Shown here piece after piece: positions 41,342 to 53,461 of a stretch of 64,000 bases of DNA; positions within the stretch are counted from its first letter, which is position 1; every line of letters starts with the position of its first letter. The notes under the pieces are model-generated. The model was not told where the DNA came from. It did no database searches and worked only from the letters and a program-made list of their open reading frames with translations. The position numbers and the translations under genes are program-made. Source of the stretch: Strigamia acuminata (lineage: Eukaryota > Arthropoda > Chilopoda > Geophilomorpha > Linotaeniidae); contig OX442324.1 in the NCBI GenBank assembly GCA_949358305.1, positions 2,531,501 to 2,595,500 of the forward strand. The letters run 5' to 3'.

Positions 41342-44300
41342 ATGTCCGTTCGAAGTGGAACCAGGGAGGGACGAAGAATGAATCCTCATGTTGTTCCTCC
41401 GAGTCAACACACATTATTCATGCGGGGTTTTCATCCCAACACAGAAATGAATAAAATAAGGTTAGTACGTTGCATTTATTAAATGCGATCGCAATTTGAG
41501 ACTTTGTAGTTAACAAATTTAAGCCTAACCTACATTTTCCAACTACCCAAATGCGATTGTCGAATTCGCACAAAAAATTATTTTAATTTAAATGCAAAGC
41601 ATCTTATTACGCTGCATACTTGCCGATGCGAAATCTGAAATATTTGCCAATAAAAACAAGAAATGACATCGATTTCGGAATGTTTTATGCTTGAATTTGA
41701 TGATAACCATGGTTACAAAGTCGTAGTAAAAATGTTGTTTTACTTAGCGATTTTTGACGAATTATTTATTTATTTATTTTTTTCTACTTTTTTTTTATAT
41801 ATATATACTTTTTTTTTAATTTTTTTTTTCTTACAGAGACTTTTTCACCAAAGAAGGCGGCAAATGTTCATTCGATTTTTTCAAGGTGTCTCAAGATGGT
41901 ACACGATTATTTGTTGCTTTGAGATTCGAAAGCAAAGATGTTGCTAAGGAAATTTTAAGCAGGTGATGAAATATTTATAAAATAAATAAATAAATAAATA
42001 AAAATTCTAATTTGAAAAAATTTGATTTTTAGATACGATAATGCTTCAGTAATTGGGTCTAAAATCACTATAACGTGGTTTAAGGATCTAAGAAGAGCAA
42101 GACTTAAAGGTTACAATACGAAATGTGAATTCAGATGGTTTTAATTCTAATTAGGGGCACTGAGAAACGAATTTGAGGGAATTGAATTGCGTAAAAATGG
42201 GATTGCGTTTGATTAAATCGCACCGAAGCGGTTAAAAATGAACACGATGTGGAGGAAAATAATTTCTGGGATAAATTTAGTGTGTTTCTGAGTGCCCCAC
42301 TTGCAATTTTTAGATTTGTAAAATTGTTATAATGGTTTTGATGCGATTATCTTCCAGCAATGCAGCATGGCCAGCGCTGGAATAACTTTTATGGTCACAT
42401 GAAGAATGGTTATGGCCGGGGTGGTAGTTACATGCACAATAAGTTTGGGAATCGGATGAAAAGTACCGTTTGGAGACAACAGGGAAAAGTAAGAATGCGC
42501 ATTGCGAATTAAATGACAAAAAAGCGAATTTATTTATTTATTTTTAATTTCTATCAGTTTCATGATGAACACCGGCGGAGTTCGAGCTCGAGTCGAAGTT
42601 ACAGTCGCAGCCGGAGCCGGAGTCGGAGTCGTAGCAAGAGCAGAAGCCGCTCACGCAGTCGCAGTTGGACGCGCAGTCGGAGCCACGAACGCAGTGTGTC
42701 GCCCAGGCATTATCGCAGTCGAAGCAGTTCTAGCAGCCGTGCTAGCGGCAGGTAAAAATCTTTTGAATTCGTAAGGTAAAAGTAAATTTTTTAGGAAAAA
42801 ATACGCGAAATTACGGTGTTTTGGGTTTTTTTTTTCTTGTAATTGTGCAACAGCTACGTGGCACACTTGCACTTGTCTATGAAGCGGAGAATTGTAAATG
42901 GTTTCGATCAAGGACTTTTTTGTTGACCGCTGAAAGTAAAAATAGCGCAATCAATTGGTTGGTTTCTCCACTGTCTGCTTCATAGATACGTGTGGTCGAG
43001 GGAATTGAGTTGGTTTGGTTTTTTTCCTAATTACGAAAACTTAATTAAATGAATAAATAAATTTTGTTTGGAATAATTTCCATTTGCTTAAAACGGGAAT
43101 GGTGTATTTTTTTTTTCATTAAAGAGTTGGCATGTGTTGAGATCAATTGTATTGATTATGGAAGCAAGAACAGCTGTTTACTAAACAATAGCAGTTGGCA
43201 AGGTAGAAAGCCTAGCAACCTAGTTTTTCATTAGATGATGTGTGTCATTTTTAAAAAGTATAAAATAGTTTGCTGGTTATTTTCATTTTCATTTTCATTA
43301 TTTGCTCGCCATTTTTTATTTTTTTTAATGACAAACAATTGCACAGAGAGCAGGATTATTGAAAAATAGACCAAATTTTGTGGTAAATTAACAACAGGTA
43401 GGCGGTTGTGTGCTAAGTAGAATGCATTTCTGCTCTGTCTTAAATTGAATGAATGCATCTATTGTTTCTATGGATCACTAGTTCTGTGTGTCCTTCCTGA
43501 AGTCGTTGCACAGAATGCCACTTGTGGGGCTCGATATCTGTGGTATTGCGTGTTTATTGTGTTTTGTTTGTGACACTTAGCATTGTGTGTTGGGCATTAG
43601 GCCGTGCAAGTGGTGATCTATGGGACGACTTCCTCGAGGATCGAACTTTGCATTTGCACCGACCGATAACTGGGAAAACTATAGACAATTTACAGTATTT
43701 TACCGATTAAGAGTCGCCCTCGAATTGTAGCCGCCCACGAATAGTAGCCGTGGCTGAGACACCGAGAATACCGTATTTTTGCAAAAGTACCGTATTGTTT
43801 CCGTATTTAACCTTACAAACGTACGCTTCGTTCGTGACGTTCAGACTTTAAACAAATGTAACAAACGAAAAATCGAAATTTTAATTGCTGACAAAAATGG
43901 CAGTTTTGAATAGGAGCCGCGGCTTTTAATCGATAAAATACCGTAGTTGGAGGTGCGTGACAGATGTTCTTGTTGTAGATGCGGTATCTTGATTAGGCAA
44001 GGAGGATGATGGATATAGGTGCACATAAGGTGGTAGAAAATTAAAGTTTCTTGTTGAATATTATTGTATCACCCTGCTTTGGAGGGAATGCCCTAAAATG
44101 CAAATTCCTACCAGGGAATTGGGGCTCGTTTTATCCGGCACCCTGGTTAGACTTACGATTTTTGGGCATGCCCCAAAAGTGGGGTAATAAGGTTGTAATC
44201 ATGTTGTGTAGAATCACCAGTGCTTGAGATTTGTCAAAGTAAATGAAACTTTTGTGGTTAATTCTGAAACAAAACTCAAAATCTTGATAATTGGCTCAAC

Positions 44301-47300
44301 CACATCCAAGGTTATTCTTCAAGACAAATAAAAGGCTTGTTTTGACCTATAATTACAATTGAAGCAATTAGAAATTATTTCTTTTTAGAAATAAAAGGTA
44401 TGGAGTACTTTTTATACAAACACAAAAAAAAGAAACCGAATGCAAGTTCAGCACCATTTTCATGAAAATTAAGTCTCGCAGTGTATCATGCGAGGCAAGT
44501 TTTTTTGAAAATGTGTGATTAGCAATTTGATCTGTCTTAGCTGGGCACAGGCAAAAATGTTCTTCTCTTTGTGTCCGTTCGGTACTACCCTCTTGTGGGT
44601 CCTGCTTTCTCGAATCTTTGAGTCGGCAAAACTAAAAATAATTCAGGGGCCAGCATATCTATTTTGCAAATACGAGCTGAGAAATTCAAGTGCCGTGGAG
44701 ACCAGGCACCCGGTATTTGTCGACACCTGACGTAGTCCGTGCGGCTAAAATCGGGGTAATTATGTCCGACACGCTTCCGATAAAGGTTCTTAGAAAATTT
44801 CTAAAGTTGAATTTTTCGAATTGGTTTTGAAAGCTACAGAAGTAGCCTGCTATCAAGCAAGGAAAGTATATAAATTATATAAATATAAATATAAATTATA
44901 TAAATTATCTGAGGTTTCCCATATGGTTCAAAAATATGTTGTCCAAAAAATATAGCTTTTTGTGAAATTTAAATATATTATTCCTGCATTAAATAATGCA
45001 TTTCATAATACATTTTATAATAGAATTGAAAATAGATGTTTTGTAAAATGTATTTTGACAATGCATTCATATTTGAGAAATAATATTTTGTACCCATATG
45101 GGTTCAGCGACTTAATAATGAATTCTTTACAGTGATCGACTAAAGAAGCGTTCGTGGAAACATGACACTAGTCAAAAGAACGAGCAATATGGTCCAGAAG
45201 TTGCAGAGAAAAGCGAGGAAGCCCCAGTGAAAGATCCTACCGTTGCTGCGGTGGACGAAGCGGAAGCGAAACCAGAGGAAAACTGGCAAGCGAAGAAAAG
45301 CGAAGCAGCAGAAGCGCAGGGGCCTAGAAGTCCGGCTAGTAGTCAGGAGAGAGCTGCAAGTCGCTCGGATTCGCACAGTCGCAGCACCTCGGCCAGCAGC
45401 CACTCGCACGGAAAAGACCGCAAAAAGAAAAAGAAGAAGCACCATCGATCCAAGCATCGTCGGCACAGGCGTCGTCACCGACATCAAAGAGACTCCAGCG
45501 ATGAGGAAGGACAGGTACGGAGTGTCTAACGATTTGATTTTGCATTGCGGGAACAGGCAACTATCGGATCATTGGATCCGCCACAACTAGCGTCCTCTCG
45601 CCATGCAATGTGGACTTAGGTCCAAATCTCCACGTATCTATTTATTGTGGTCGTTGCGCCACTCACTCGTCACTCACTAGGGTTGTGGAAAGGGAAAGGG
45701 AAACGTAGCAGTTGGTCTGTGTGTGGGACCGAGCACTAGCAATTCTAGACAAGTTTGTTTTCTGATAGGGTGGTGGTGGTCTTTTCCTCTCGGTGTTTGT
45801 GTATAGCCTTATTTTCTTCTCTACGGACTTAAGACTGTTGGCACTGGGGAATGAGAAAAAGAATTCCTCTTCTTCCAGACATGAGTAAGCGAATAAGTTT
45901 TAAGATTACTTTGTCAGTGCCAAGTTGCAGAGATTGTCAACTAAACCAAGACATTTTTGACAAATGTCACAGATTTCAAGTAACCTGCACTGCACCTGAA
46001 ATGTGATTTCTGACTGCAATTTGAAACACGCTTTTCGAATGCGAATGCGAATGCGAATGCGGACCGGAGACCGGACAGGTTTGCCGGAGCCAGCCTGTCA
46101 GTCCAGTCCGGACAAGTTTGTGGGACCCGTCCTCTCCTATGCAGTCTGGATTGAGCGTCGATGCAGGTGTGGAGAGTTACTTAGGACGCTTTGTAGTTCG
46201 TATAAATCTGTCGATTGGTTTGTTGAGCTGCCAATTGCGAGCTAAGACACAAAATCCAGGAGAATTAGGCGCAAGCAAAGGATTTGGCTCGCTGTCCGAA
46301 TAAGCAACCCAGGGCGGACTTTTCCTTTGACTGTATTTCTGATTTCTTTATTGTTTATTGATAGTTGAGTGATTACGAAGAAGGCGAACGCAGTCCCACA
46401 CCTGACCATCATCGTCGGTATCGCAAAAGACGTCGCCAGAGTAGTTCTTCGTCTCAGGAGAGCCAGACGAACAAGAACAAAAGAGGCGAAAGCGATAAAG
46501 GCTCCTCGACAGTGCAATCCAATAATCTGGGTTTTAATATACCGATAACCGAGAGTAATCAAATGCAACAGGATTCGCTCGCTGCTGCAAATGCTCCTGT
46601 AGAATCTGGTGGTCATTTAACTTTACGCACGTTAGACGCGCCTTCTCAGGTGTCTGATGGAATGTCGCCGTTGCATGTGTCTGAAGGCGATGAAGAGGTT
46701 TTACTAGCAAATTGATTTCCGAGCTGTCAGTAATTTATTTAATGTTGTTTTTTTTCTTTTTCTTTCTTTTTCTCCCTTTTTTCTTTTCTTTTCTCCCGTC
46801 TTTATTTGTATAGGAAACCCCGACTTTTAATTTCCGAGGTCCTGGGGTCGATCGGTATGGTGGTGTTATTCCAACAGGTTCAAATCAGCAGGTTTCAGAC
46901 GCAAATGATGCCCAACTAAGGTAACACACGTAAATATTTGTTGTTTCTGTGCTACGTGCGGTTTAATGTTTAAAAAGCATGAGTTTTATTAGTTAATAAA
47001 ATGAGGCGTGTTGAATACGATTCTTAATCGCGATAATAATTGCCGCTAAGAATAGTTTTATGCGTTTTAACCTGGCATCAGGTTGAAATCATTCCATTTG
47101 GGAAGAACACTTTGAAAGTCTGTTCAGTCTGTTGGTCTAGTACTGTGTTGTTGTAGCAGTTGCTTGCCAAAGGAAAGTGCCAAAAGGTAATCACCTTACT
47201 CCATTTCTCGATTTTTAAACACACGATGATATGATTTGCCCCACTCGAAAGTATTGTTCAAGCGAGCGTACAGGTTTCAGTAACATACGAGATGATAAAT

Positions 47301-48560
47301 ATAATAGAGAAAGTTTGGAAAAATTGGGAAATGTATTAATGTAATAATCATTGGTATGTGCAGCACTTGCAATCGGTGGGACGTCGCCTGCATTTCGTCG
47401 CTATTTTTTGGCAATGAAATAGCTTTTCGGTTTAATTTTACCCAAGTTGACCGAGGCGACGAAATGATCGCTGACTAAACGACCCTGCTCACAATTTGTT
47501 TGAGAATCGCTCCACAAAAGTGCTATATTTTGCATCGAAATGATGCAAGCGAGACCTTGGTTGTCTTGTTTGTGTGATGTGGTGTGTCGTTATTAAGTTA
47601 CGATTATTGTAATTCTGACCTGATACATCCTCCATTGATAAATGATTGAAATTGGTAATAGTTTTGTTTATCGACTTTATGACTTCTCTAAACAGGATAT
47701 GACGTTAAAAAAAAAAAAGGAAGTCAACTTGAAAGAATTCAATCGAGAATTCACTTGTTTGAGTGATTTAAGGAGAAGTGAATTTGTCTTTTGAGGACAA
47801 ACTGCAACTGCAATATTCAACATGCTTCATATGTCTTTTGGAAAGAGCAGCTGCATTCAACAAGTGTTAGCTGAAATGTTGAAAAAACAGCACTTGTTGA
47901 ATGTAGCTAAGTGTAATTAGAAAGCGAGTTTTGTAGAATGTTTGTTTGTTACTATTTGAAACAGTAAATTCAGTATGCAGGAAGAACTGGACAACGAGGA
48001 TAAATTGTTGACTGCTACACGCGACGCGTTGTTAAGAGAAGTGCACGAATTGACAGCTTCGGCCACGTCGGGAATCGCACCGAAGACGATGACGCGTCCG
48101 AAAACACCGTCTGGTGTGAAATCCCTTCTAGACAAATTCAAATCCACAATGAAGCCGGCGGGAATGCACGTGGCCGAAATAGAGATGCCCAAGCCCCCGC
48201 TGGCGAAGGCGTCGCCGGTGAAAGCTTCGACGACGACGACGGCTGTAAATTTGCCGCATCTCAGTAGGAGCGAGGGCGAGTCGCACGTCGGACCGCAAAC
48301 TAAGTCGCCGTCCGCACATTATGCGATACGCACAACACAGACGGAGGACACGTCGCACGTCTCAGAAAATGATTATTATGATCCCGAAGAAACAAGTATA
48401 CTGGATGATTCGGCGGACATGAGTCACGAAGGCGCGTCAGGTGATGGTCCGTGTATGGATAAAGGTAATGGGTTGCCGAGAAACGAATTAGTTAATTGAA
48501 TTTAGTAGAAGCAAGTTTGACGGGCAGGAAAAAGTCGGTTTTTTTTGTCTCGTTTTGTTT

Positions 48561-48591
<31 letters not shown>

Positions 48592-50764
48592 TGTTTCCAA
48601 TTCTTTTTAAATGTTCAATAGTAGTGTATTAATTGGTGAAATAAACTGTTGCCACGTGACTTGCTTCTATTTCTAGCTAACAAGTGTGCGGATTTTCTTT
48701 TTCTAGTCACTTTGTTTGGTCATTAAAATTCACCGACACTTTTATTTTTGACAACAAACAATCGATCCCGATTCCCCCGTCCCGTTCCTATGGCCGAAAG
48801 ACAAATTGGGTTTTGTTGATTTGTTTATTTTTGACGATGTGTTGGCAATTTGAAACTCGTCAAACTGGAAAAGTTGTCGACCAATCCATCGAATTGATAC
48901 GTTTACGCCTTTTTGATTATCTAGATTTCAAAAGTACCGTTATGGGTGCGCGTCGTGCAATACGCACTGGAGGTTTAAACCCTGATTCGACACCAGTTTC
49001 GCTACCGAAAGATAAAATCAGCTTAATTAAACGTAAACGGGCGGAAATTGAAGCGGTAAGGTCAATTTTACTTCATCTTAACTATTTTTCTTTATTATAT
49101 TTCTTTATTTCTTTTTCTTTTTCTTTTCTTTCTTTCTTTCTTTATTTATCTATATATATAATAAATAAAGTAGTTAAATTTAAGTGGCTATTAATGAATT
49201 AAAGTTTCACTTTAGGCAGCGAAAGATAAATGCATAACATCGTTATTATTTGTTGAAATAAATTTGAATTTTCATTTTATTTTATTTTATTTTATTTTAT
49301 TTTATTTTATTTTATTTTATTTTATTTAAATTTGTTTATTATTTTATTTATTTTATTTATTTATTTTTTGCAAGTGTTGACTTAAGTTGAACTAATGGTA
49401 TTTATTTCCAGCCATTTATAAATCTTCCGCATTTTTTATATCGAGTAATTGGATATTGGATACTTTGTAATAAATGGATACTCGCCATCATTTCTCATCA
49501 AGCAAAAAAAATTTTGAGCACAATTTCCACCCGACAGTTACAGTTTTGTTTCAGATTACAGTTTAATTCACGGGATTCTTTGTGTTTATATTAATTCTAA
49601 ATGATTATCATATTGTTGTTATACTTACGTTGAGAAAATATTTTATTGATGTTTTATTGAAGAGGATTCTGAGGATTAGTGATTTAATATATCTAGGGGT
49701 AATCAAGGGGTAAGTGGTATTAATCCATGGACAAATAGGTCAATTGTTGAAATTTGTTCAGTTTTAAAACATTGTTCTATTGAATAGTTGAATTGTTAAC
49801 GTTTTAAAATTGTAATTGAAAAAATTTGCAGTGCTGAAAACAACTATTCAATGGAACTTATTGCAAATTTTGTCTATTCCAGAAACCAGCAAAATGTTAT
49901 ATTAATTTTTTAGGGATATAAATCATAAAACTTCACCAGTTACAATGTTACTTTTTTTCTTCTTTTGTCGTGATTTGGATTAATTTAGTTTTTGTTTAAT
50001 TTCAGGCATATCGACAGGATTGTGAAACATTTGCTACTGTTGTCAAGATGTTGATTAGGTGAGAGATGATTTTCATTTAAACCAGGGCTATTCAGCAGTT
50101 TGAATAAAGAAATCTTTGAATTTCTTGTGAGCAGAAATTGCTTCGGTGTAGTGCCGATACGATACCCACATTCGGACAATGGTCTCTAGATCATTTTTAA
50201 AATGTTGCAAACTTTGCACCATTACAGTCGAAACTCTTTATAACGAATCGCAAGGGACCCGAAAAATAGATTCGTCAGAATGAGTTCGTTAAAACAGATT
50301 AGCTAAAAAAAAATTAAATTTTATCATAAACGACATTTATTTATTCGTTAAAATGGTAATTGTTTGAATTAAACTATTGACAGTGTACATAAAAACCTGT
50401 TTGTTATAACGTTATATTGAAATTGGTTATATCGATTCGTTATAAAGTAAAAAGTTAAAAGGTATATATTTCTTTTAATTATTGGTAAATATTGGTAACT
50501 CCCAAAGTTCTGGGCAGTTCATACTTTCTCTACCGGAGAGAATTGGCAAAGATTTGCCGCTCGCCGGTCGAGAATTAGCCCGATTCTCGCATTGATTATC
50601 TATTTGAATTTTTTTTTATGTTTTTGAATAATTACAGAAAGGATTCAAAACTAGAGGAATATATACAAGACAGTCTGCGTCAAAATCTGTACGATATTGG
50701 TCAACTGTGTATCGAGGAGTTAAAACAGTTTGTGGAGGTGGTAGTTTCGACAGATAAGCTTTAA
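41342..50764 (+). CDS. RRM / RS-domain protein with periphilin-type C-terminal domain
   Basis: Exons: 41342-41460, 41837-41962, 42033-42109, 42358-42488, 42558-42751, 45133-45514, 46365-46697, 46814-46920, 47974-48464, an exon ending 49055, 50006-50058, 50638-50764; roughly 775 residues. Start MSVRSGTREGRR. Residues 22-105 form an RRM-like fold (HTLFMRGF as RNP2, RLFVALRF as degenerate RNP1). Exon 5 is an RS domain of SR dipeptides. Exon 6 ends in a Lys/His/Arg-rich block. Exons 7-9 are Ser/Pro-rich. The last exons give RKRAEIEAAYRQDCETF, VVKMLIRKD and LRQNLYDIGQLCIEELKQF, which match the C-terminal dimerisation domain of vertebrate periphilin-1 (known to join the HUSH silencing complex via TASOR). 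Vertebrate periphilin has no RRM. The 5' border of the exon ending at 49055 is unresolved: the apparent frame 48702-49055 does not join exon 9 in phase. Likely nuclear and RNA-bound; a role in silencing is inference. Confidence 0.8.
43565..44025. repeat. Interspersed repeat D1, copy 2, interrupted by MITE B
   Basis: Blocks AGGCCGTGCAAG, GGGACGACTTCCTCGAGGAT, TTTGCATTTGCACCG and, after the insertion, GACAGATGTTCTTG and TTAGGCAAGGA match 16975-17190 in order. Continuity across 43692/43944 with the uninterrupted copy defines the insertion point. Confidence 0.75.
43693..43943. mobile_element. MITE family B, copy 2, TA-flanked
   Basis: Ends CAGTATTTTACCGATTAAGA (left) and TTTAATCGATAAAATACCG (right), inverted to one another, with TA on both sides. 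The interior shares AGTCGCCCTCGAAT with the copy at 20027-20242. Non-coding. Confidence 0.85.
44918..45102. mobile_element. MITE (CCCATACGGTTC family), copy 3
   Basis: Begins CCCATATGGTTCAAAAATAT and ends near CCCATATGGG. The interior has the same ATGCATTT-type words. It ends 30 bases before the acceptor of the Lys-rich exon at 45133. Confidence 0.65.
45515..46364 (+). other. Intron of RRM/RS gene
   Basis: 850 bases between two RS/Lys-rich exons, including a GCGAAT tandem (GCGAATGCGAATGCGAATGC at 46040-46060). No exon recognised. Confidence 0.6.
46921..47973 (+). other. Intron of RRM/RS gene
   Basis: AT-rich intron with a perfect-looking hairpin at 47849-47908, 66 bases before the acceptor. 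No exon recognised. Confidence 0.6.
47849..47908. repeat. 60-base hairpin, ends of the AGCTGCATTCAA type
   Basis: AGCTGCATTCAACAAGTG is followed after a 24-base loop by CACTTGTTGAATGTAGCT, pairing 17 of 18 bases. The ends resemble the terminal repeat TAGCTGCATTCAAAAAATCG of the MITE at 61932-62197. Confidence 0.7.
48565..48592. repeat. ATTG microsatellite
   Basis: Six to seven direct ATTG units in the intron after exon 9 of the RRM/RS gene. Confidence 0.85.
49056..50005 (+). other. Intron of RRM/RS gene, with TTTTA microsatellite
   Basis: Holds a run of about twelve TTTTA units at 49272-49330 and TTTC runs near 49120-49145. No exon recognised. Confidence 0.7.
50059..50637 (+). other. Last intron of RRM/RS gene
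   Basis: Contains the decayed pogo/Tigger-type MITE at 50225-50447. Otherwise nothing recognised. Confidence 0.65.
50225..50447. mobile_element. pogo/Tigger-type MITE, copy 2 (degraded right end)
   Basis: Left end CAGTCGAAACTCTTTATAAC GAATCGCAAGGGACCCGAAA is nearly identical to the end of the 18725-18924 copy. The right side keeps only CGATTCGTTATAAAG. Confidence 0.8.
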
Positions 50765-52246
50765 AAAAAATCATTCGCTTTTTAAAATTTTCTCTCTCTT
50801 TTTTTTTTTTTTTTGTTTTATCCTTTATTTTTTTTTGAAAATTGAAATGTAATATCTTAAATTTGCTTTTTCTTTTAGTTACATTGCCGTAGAGTGTACT
50901 TTAGAATTAATCCCAGACTAATCTGTTTTAAATATGTGTAAGAATATCTGTATCATTGTCCACAAGCGTGTATTGTACTAATGAATTAAATTGATTTGAT
51001 TGGACTTAATTTTGTGGGTGATTGTACGAAACTGCACACAGTTAAGTTGAATTAAATCTCATACTATTCCCTTGTTTCGATCAAAGAAAATTTGGATTTT
51101 AAAGAGAAATTGGGCTCAATTCAAGTAGCGCCAGAAATTGACAAATTATGACCAATTTGTTTTAAATGGGAATATTATGTACTATAAACTGAAAAATAAT
51201 TGAATTGTTCAAGGTTGCAGTTTTATTTTTTAGGGTTTTCGGCTTTGAGTTTGCAATTGAAAATGACTTCAACCTTAGCCTTTATTGGGCGGGGCTTTTA
51301 CACGGGCTTTTCTTGCTCTGAAACACAGATTGTACAATTTATTTTATTTGTTGATTTTTTTATTTATTTTGAAAACCTTCAAATGAAATTAATAAAAATA
51401 AATCTATATAGACAACTGTTTTAGTTTTCAATGGGTGCGTTTATGGATATACCTGCCTACCGTCCTGGTATCTTGATGCCAATATGCAATTAATACATGA
51501 TTTTTAGACATATTATTCGTGTGCAGTTAACAATTTTAGGCTTAAGTGTTTTTGTGGGTCAAAAATTGAATTTAGTGCTTTGAATTTGGCATCAACATAC
51601 CAGGCGCAGACTGGTTTTGGCGTGGCACATGTGCTGTACCTGCATTGGCATGTGATCTTTGAAGACCTATAAGAAGAGCGCACAAATTTGGACTGACATG
51701 TATTTAAATTCAAGTAAATTTTTTATTTTTTTATTTTTTGAGTAGCAAGTAACTTAATTTTATATTTTATGTAGAAATGTCGACGATGAACTCCGAATAG
51801 TGAAACAATTGCATGTAAATATACAAGTGTTTTTCAGAGGATGGAGGAAAATTGTTTCAACTCCATAATTTAGCGTAAAAGTCGCTTTCATGTGTAGCAA
51901 AGTAGGTCCAGATATAAAATGCTTGTTCGCGTTGCTGAGATAACACAATGCGTTATTTTTTTGGACATATTCATGACGTTTTGGTCATTTTTCTGCCTAA
52001 ACGTGACTGAAACGTCACTAATAATTATTTTTGCGGTTTTTGTGATCTTATTTTGTCCATACCGCAACGCACATGCCTATTTAGTAGCGTGCACTTTTCC
52101 TCCATCGCGGATTAGAAGAATTTTTTAATTGGAAATGTCCTCAATTAAAGACCACCTGATTCTCAAAAACGCATCGGACAAAGGTAATGGAACTCAAACA
52201 AAAATGTACGAACCTCGTAAATATTTAGTACAAATATTTGCATCAT
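50765..52246. other. Intergenic spacer
   Basis: Holds the 3' flank of the RRM/RS gene and sequence before the duplicated thioesterase fragment. Short open frames on both strands are unsupported. No transposon ends recognised. Confidence 0.5.
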
Positions 52247-52997
52247 TGCGGTAGAGTCGCAGAAAATTGGTGTCGATGTGTCGCATTTAATTATGTTGGA
52301 CGGGTCGCCCGATTATCTTCGGCTTCCTTTTGTTAAGATTAACGAAAAATGCGGGTTTTTCGAGTCGCAATCTGTTATGGACACCGAGAAATTGATCGCG
52401 TTTTTTCAAATTTATGGAAATGTTGAAGTGAAAAGCATCAGAGCTGAATTGATGAAATGTGGCGATAGGACGGAAAGGTTTTACGTTGCTGTCAATTATT
52501 TAATGGCCCGCGAGTCTCAGAGGTAAAAAAAAAAATTGAGTTTTATTTAATTTTTTTGTTTTACAGACGAAAGTGAACCGAAATTAGAATTAGTGACTGC
52601 CGTGAGCGAAGACTTGCTGAAACAAAAACTTCAAAGAACAAATGCGTTTTTAGCCAATATGGATTTGATTGATTCGTGGCCTGGGCCGACCGCGGAATTT
52701 AAATGTATATAATTCGAAATGTTGTGTTTTTTCGAGTAATTTGATGGAATTTTGCATTTTTTTTTCGAGTAATTTAAAGAAATTTTTATTTATTTTTTAT
52801 TTTTTTTAAATTTTTTTAGGTGATATTTACTTGTTTCGAATTGAGGATCCACCAGTCCTAATAACTGATACTTAAACAATGAAATTTATAAAAAATATAA
52901 AAAAAAAAAAATGTTAATCGTACGAATACATCTTTCTCTGAATTAATAAACTAAATTTTAACTCCCAACCGCCGGTTTTTCATTCAAAATCAAAAGC
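52247..52997 (+). pseudogene. Broken partial duplicate of the FAS-like gene 3' end (thioesterase)
   Basis: Matches 59823-60822 through three exons, the introns between them and the 3' flank, so it is a DNA-level duplication, not a retrocopy. Exon-24 equivalent 52247-52522 keeps DVSHLIMLDGSPDY and AELMKCGDRTER almost unchanged. It begins after the catalytic GYSYGA serine, which is absent. The next exon equivalent (from 52567) does not follow in frame, its donor is lost (TTTAAATGTATA instead of TTTAAAGGTAAA), and the last exon (from 52820) is deleted after GATCCACCAGT, jumping into the 3' UTR and removing the catalytic His. It has no promoter or start. The flank CGCCGGTTTTTCATTCAAAA is shared with 60791-60810. 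Confidence 0.9.
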
Positions 52998-53099
52998 GAA
53001 CGAAGTTTTTACTCGTTGGAAAATTTTACGACGAATTAAAGACGTCCCATTATGGATTTATTTTCTTTTAAAACACAAAACTATTTAGTGCTCATTAGT

Positions 53100-53461
53100 G
53101 CTCATTCCACGCAACGGACGCCGCCATTACCGGAAGTTTATGTTACAGAACTCTCCACAAGACACCGCCAGGAAACCTCGGCGTTAGGGATTGGCTGTTT
53201 AATCATCACATCATACGGCGGTATAATCGACGGCAAAAGGTGAGCAAATATCCTTTATATAATCAATTCTCAGTCAATTATCTCCGACTTTACTAAAATA
53301 TAATAAATAATTAATAAAGCAATCGGAAAAGAAATTTTCCAAGCGTTGTATGCTAATTTATCGTTAAACAAATTTGCATAATTTAGTTTTCTTCTTTAGT
53401 AAAAAAATTAATCGCAATCAGTTCTTATTTGGCTGTCGCAGCGTCGAGTTCTCTCGCCGAT
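53100..53461 (+). promoter_or_regulatory. Candidate promoter/5' leader of the FAS-like gene
   Basis: A GC-richer stretch with CCGCCATT, CCGGAAGT (ETS-type) and GATTGGCT (inverted CCAAT) at 53120-53192, about 270-340 bases before the chosen ATG. The same stretch is open for about 60 codons from 53052, but no acceptor links it in frame to the KS exons, so it is read here as promoter or leader. Confidence 0.35.

Larger units (their letters stand above)
42752..45132 (+). other. Long intron of the RRM/RS gene with repeats
   Basis: The 2.4 kb intron between the RS exon and the Lys-rich exon. It contains repeat D1 copy 2 with a nested MITE and MITE copy 3 just before the acceptor. No exon recognised. 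Confidence 0.7.

Noticed and set aside
53052-53243. 63-codon frame before the FAS-like gene, possibly an extra N-terminal exon
   Set aside because: Its donor (AAAAG|GTGAGC) finds no in-frame acceptor before the KS exon, and the KS domain already starts at MSAV as in FAS. Treated as promoter/leader.
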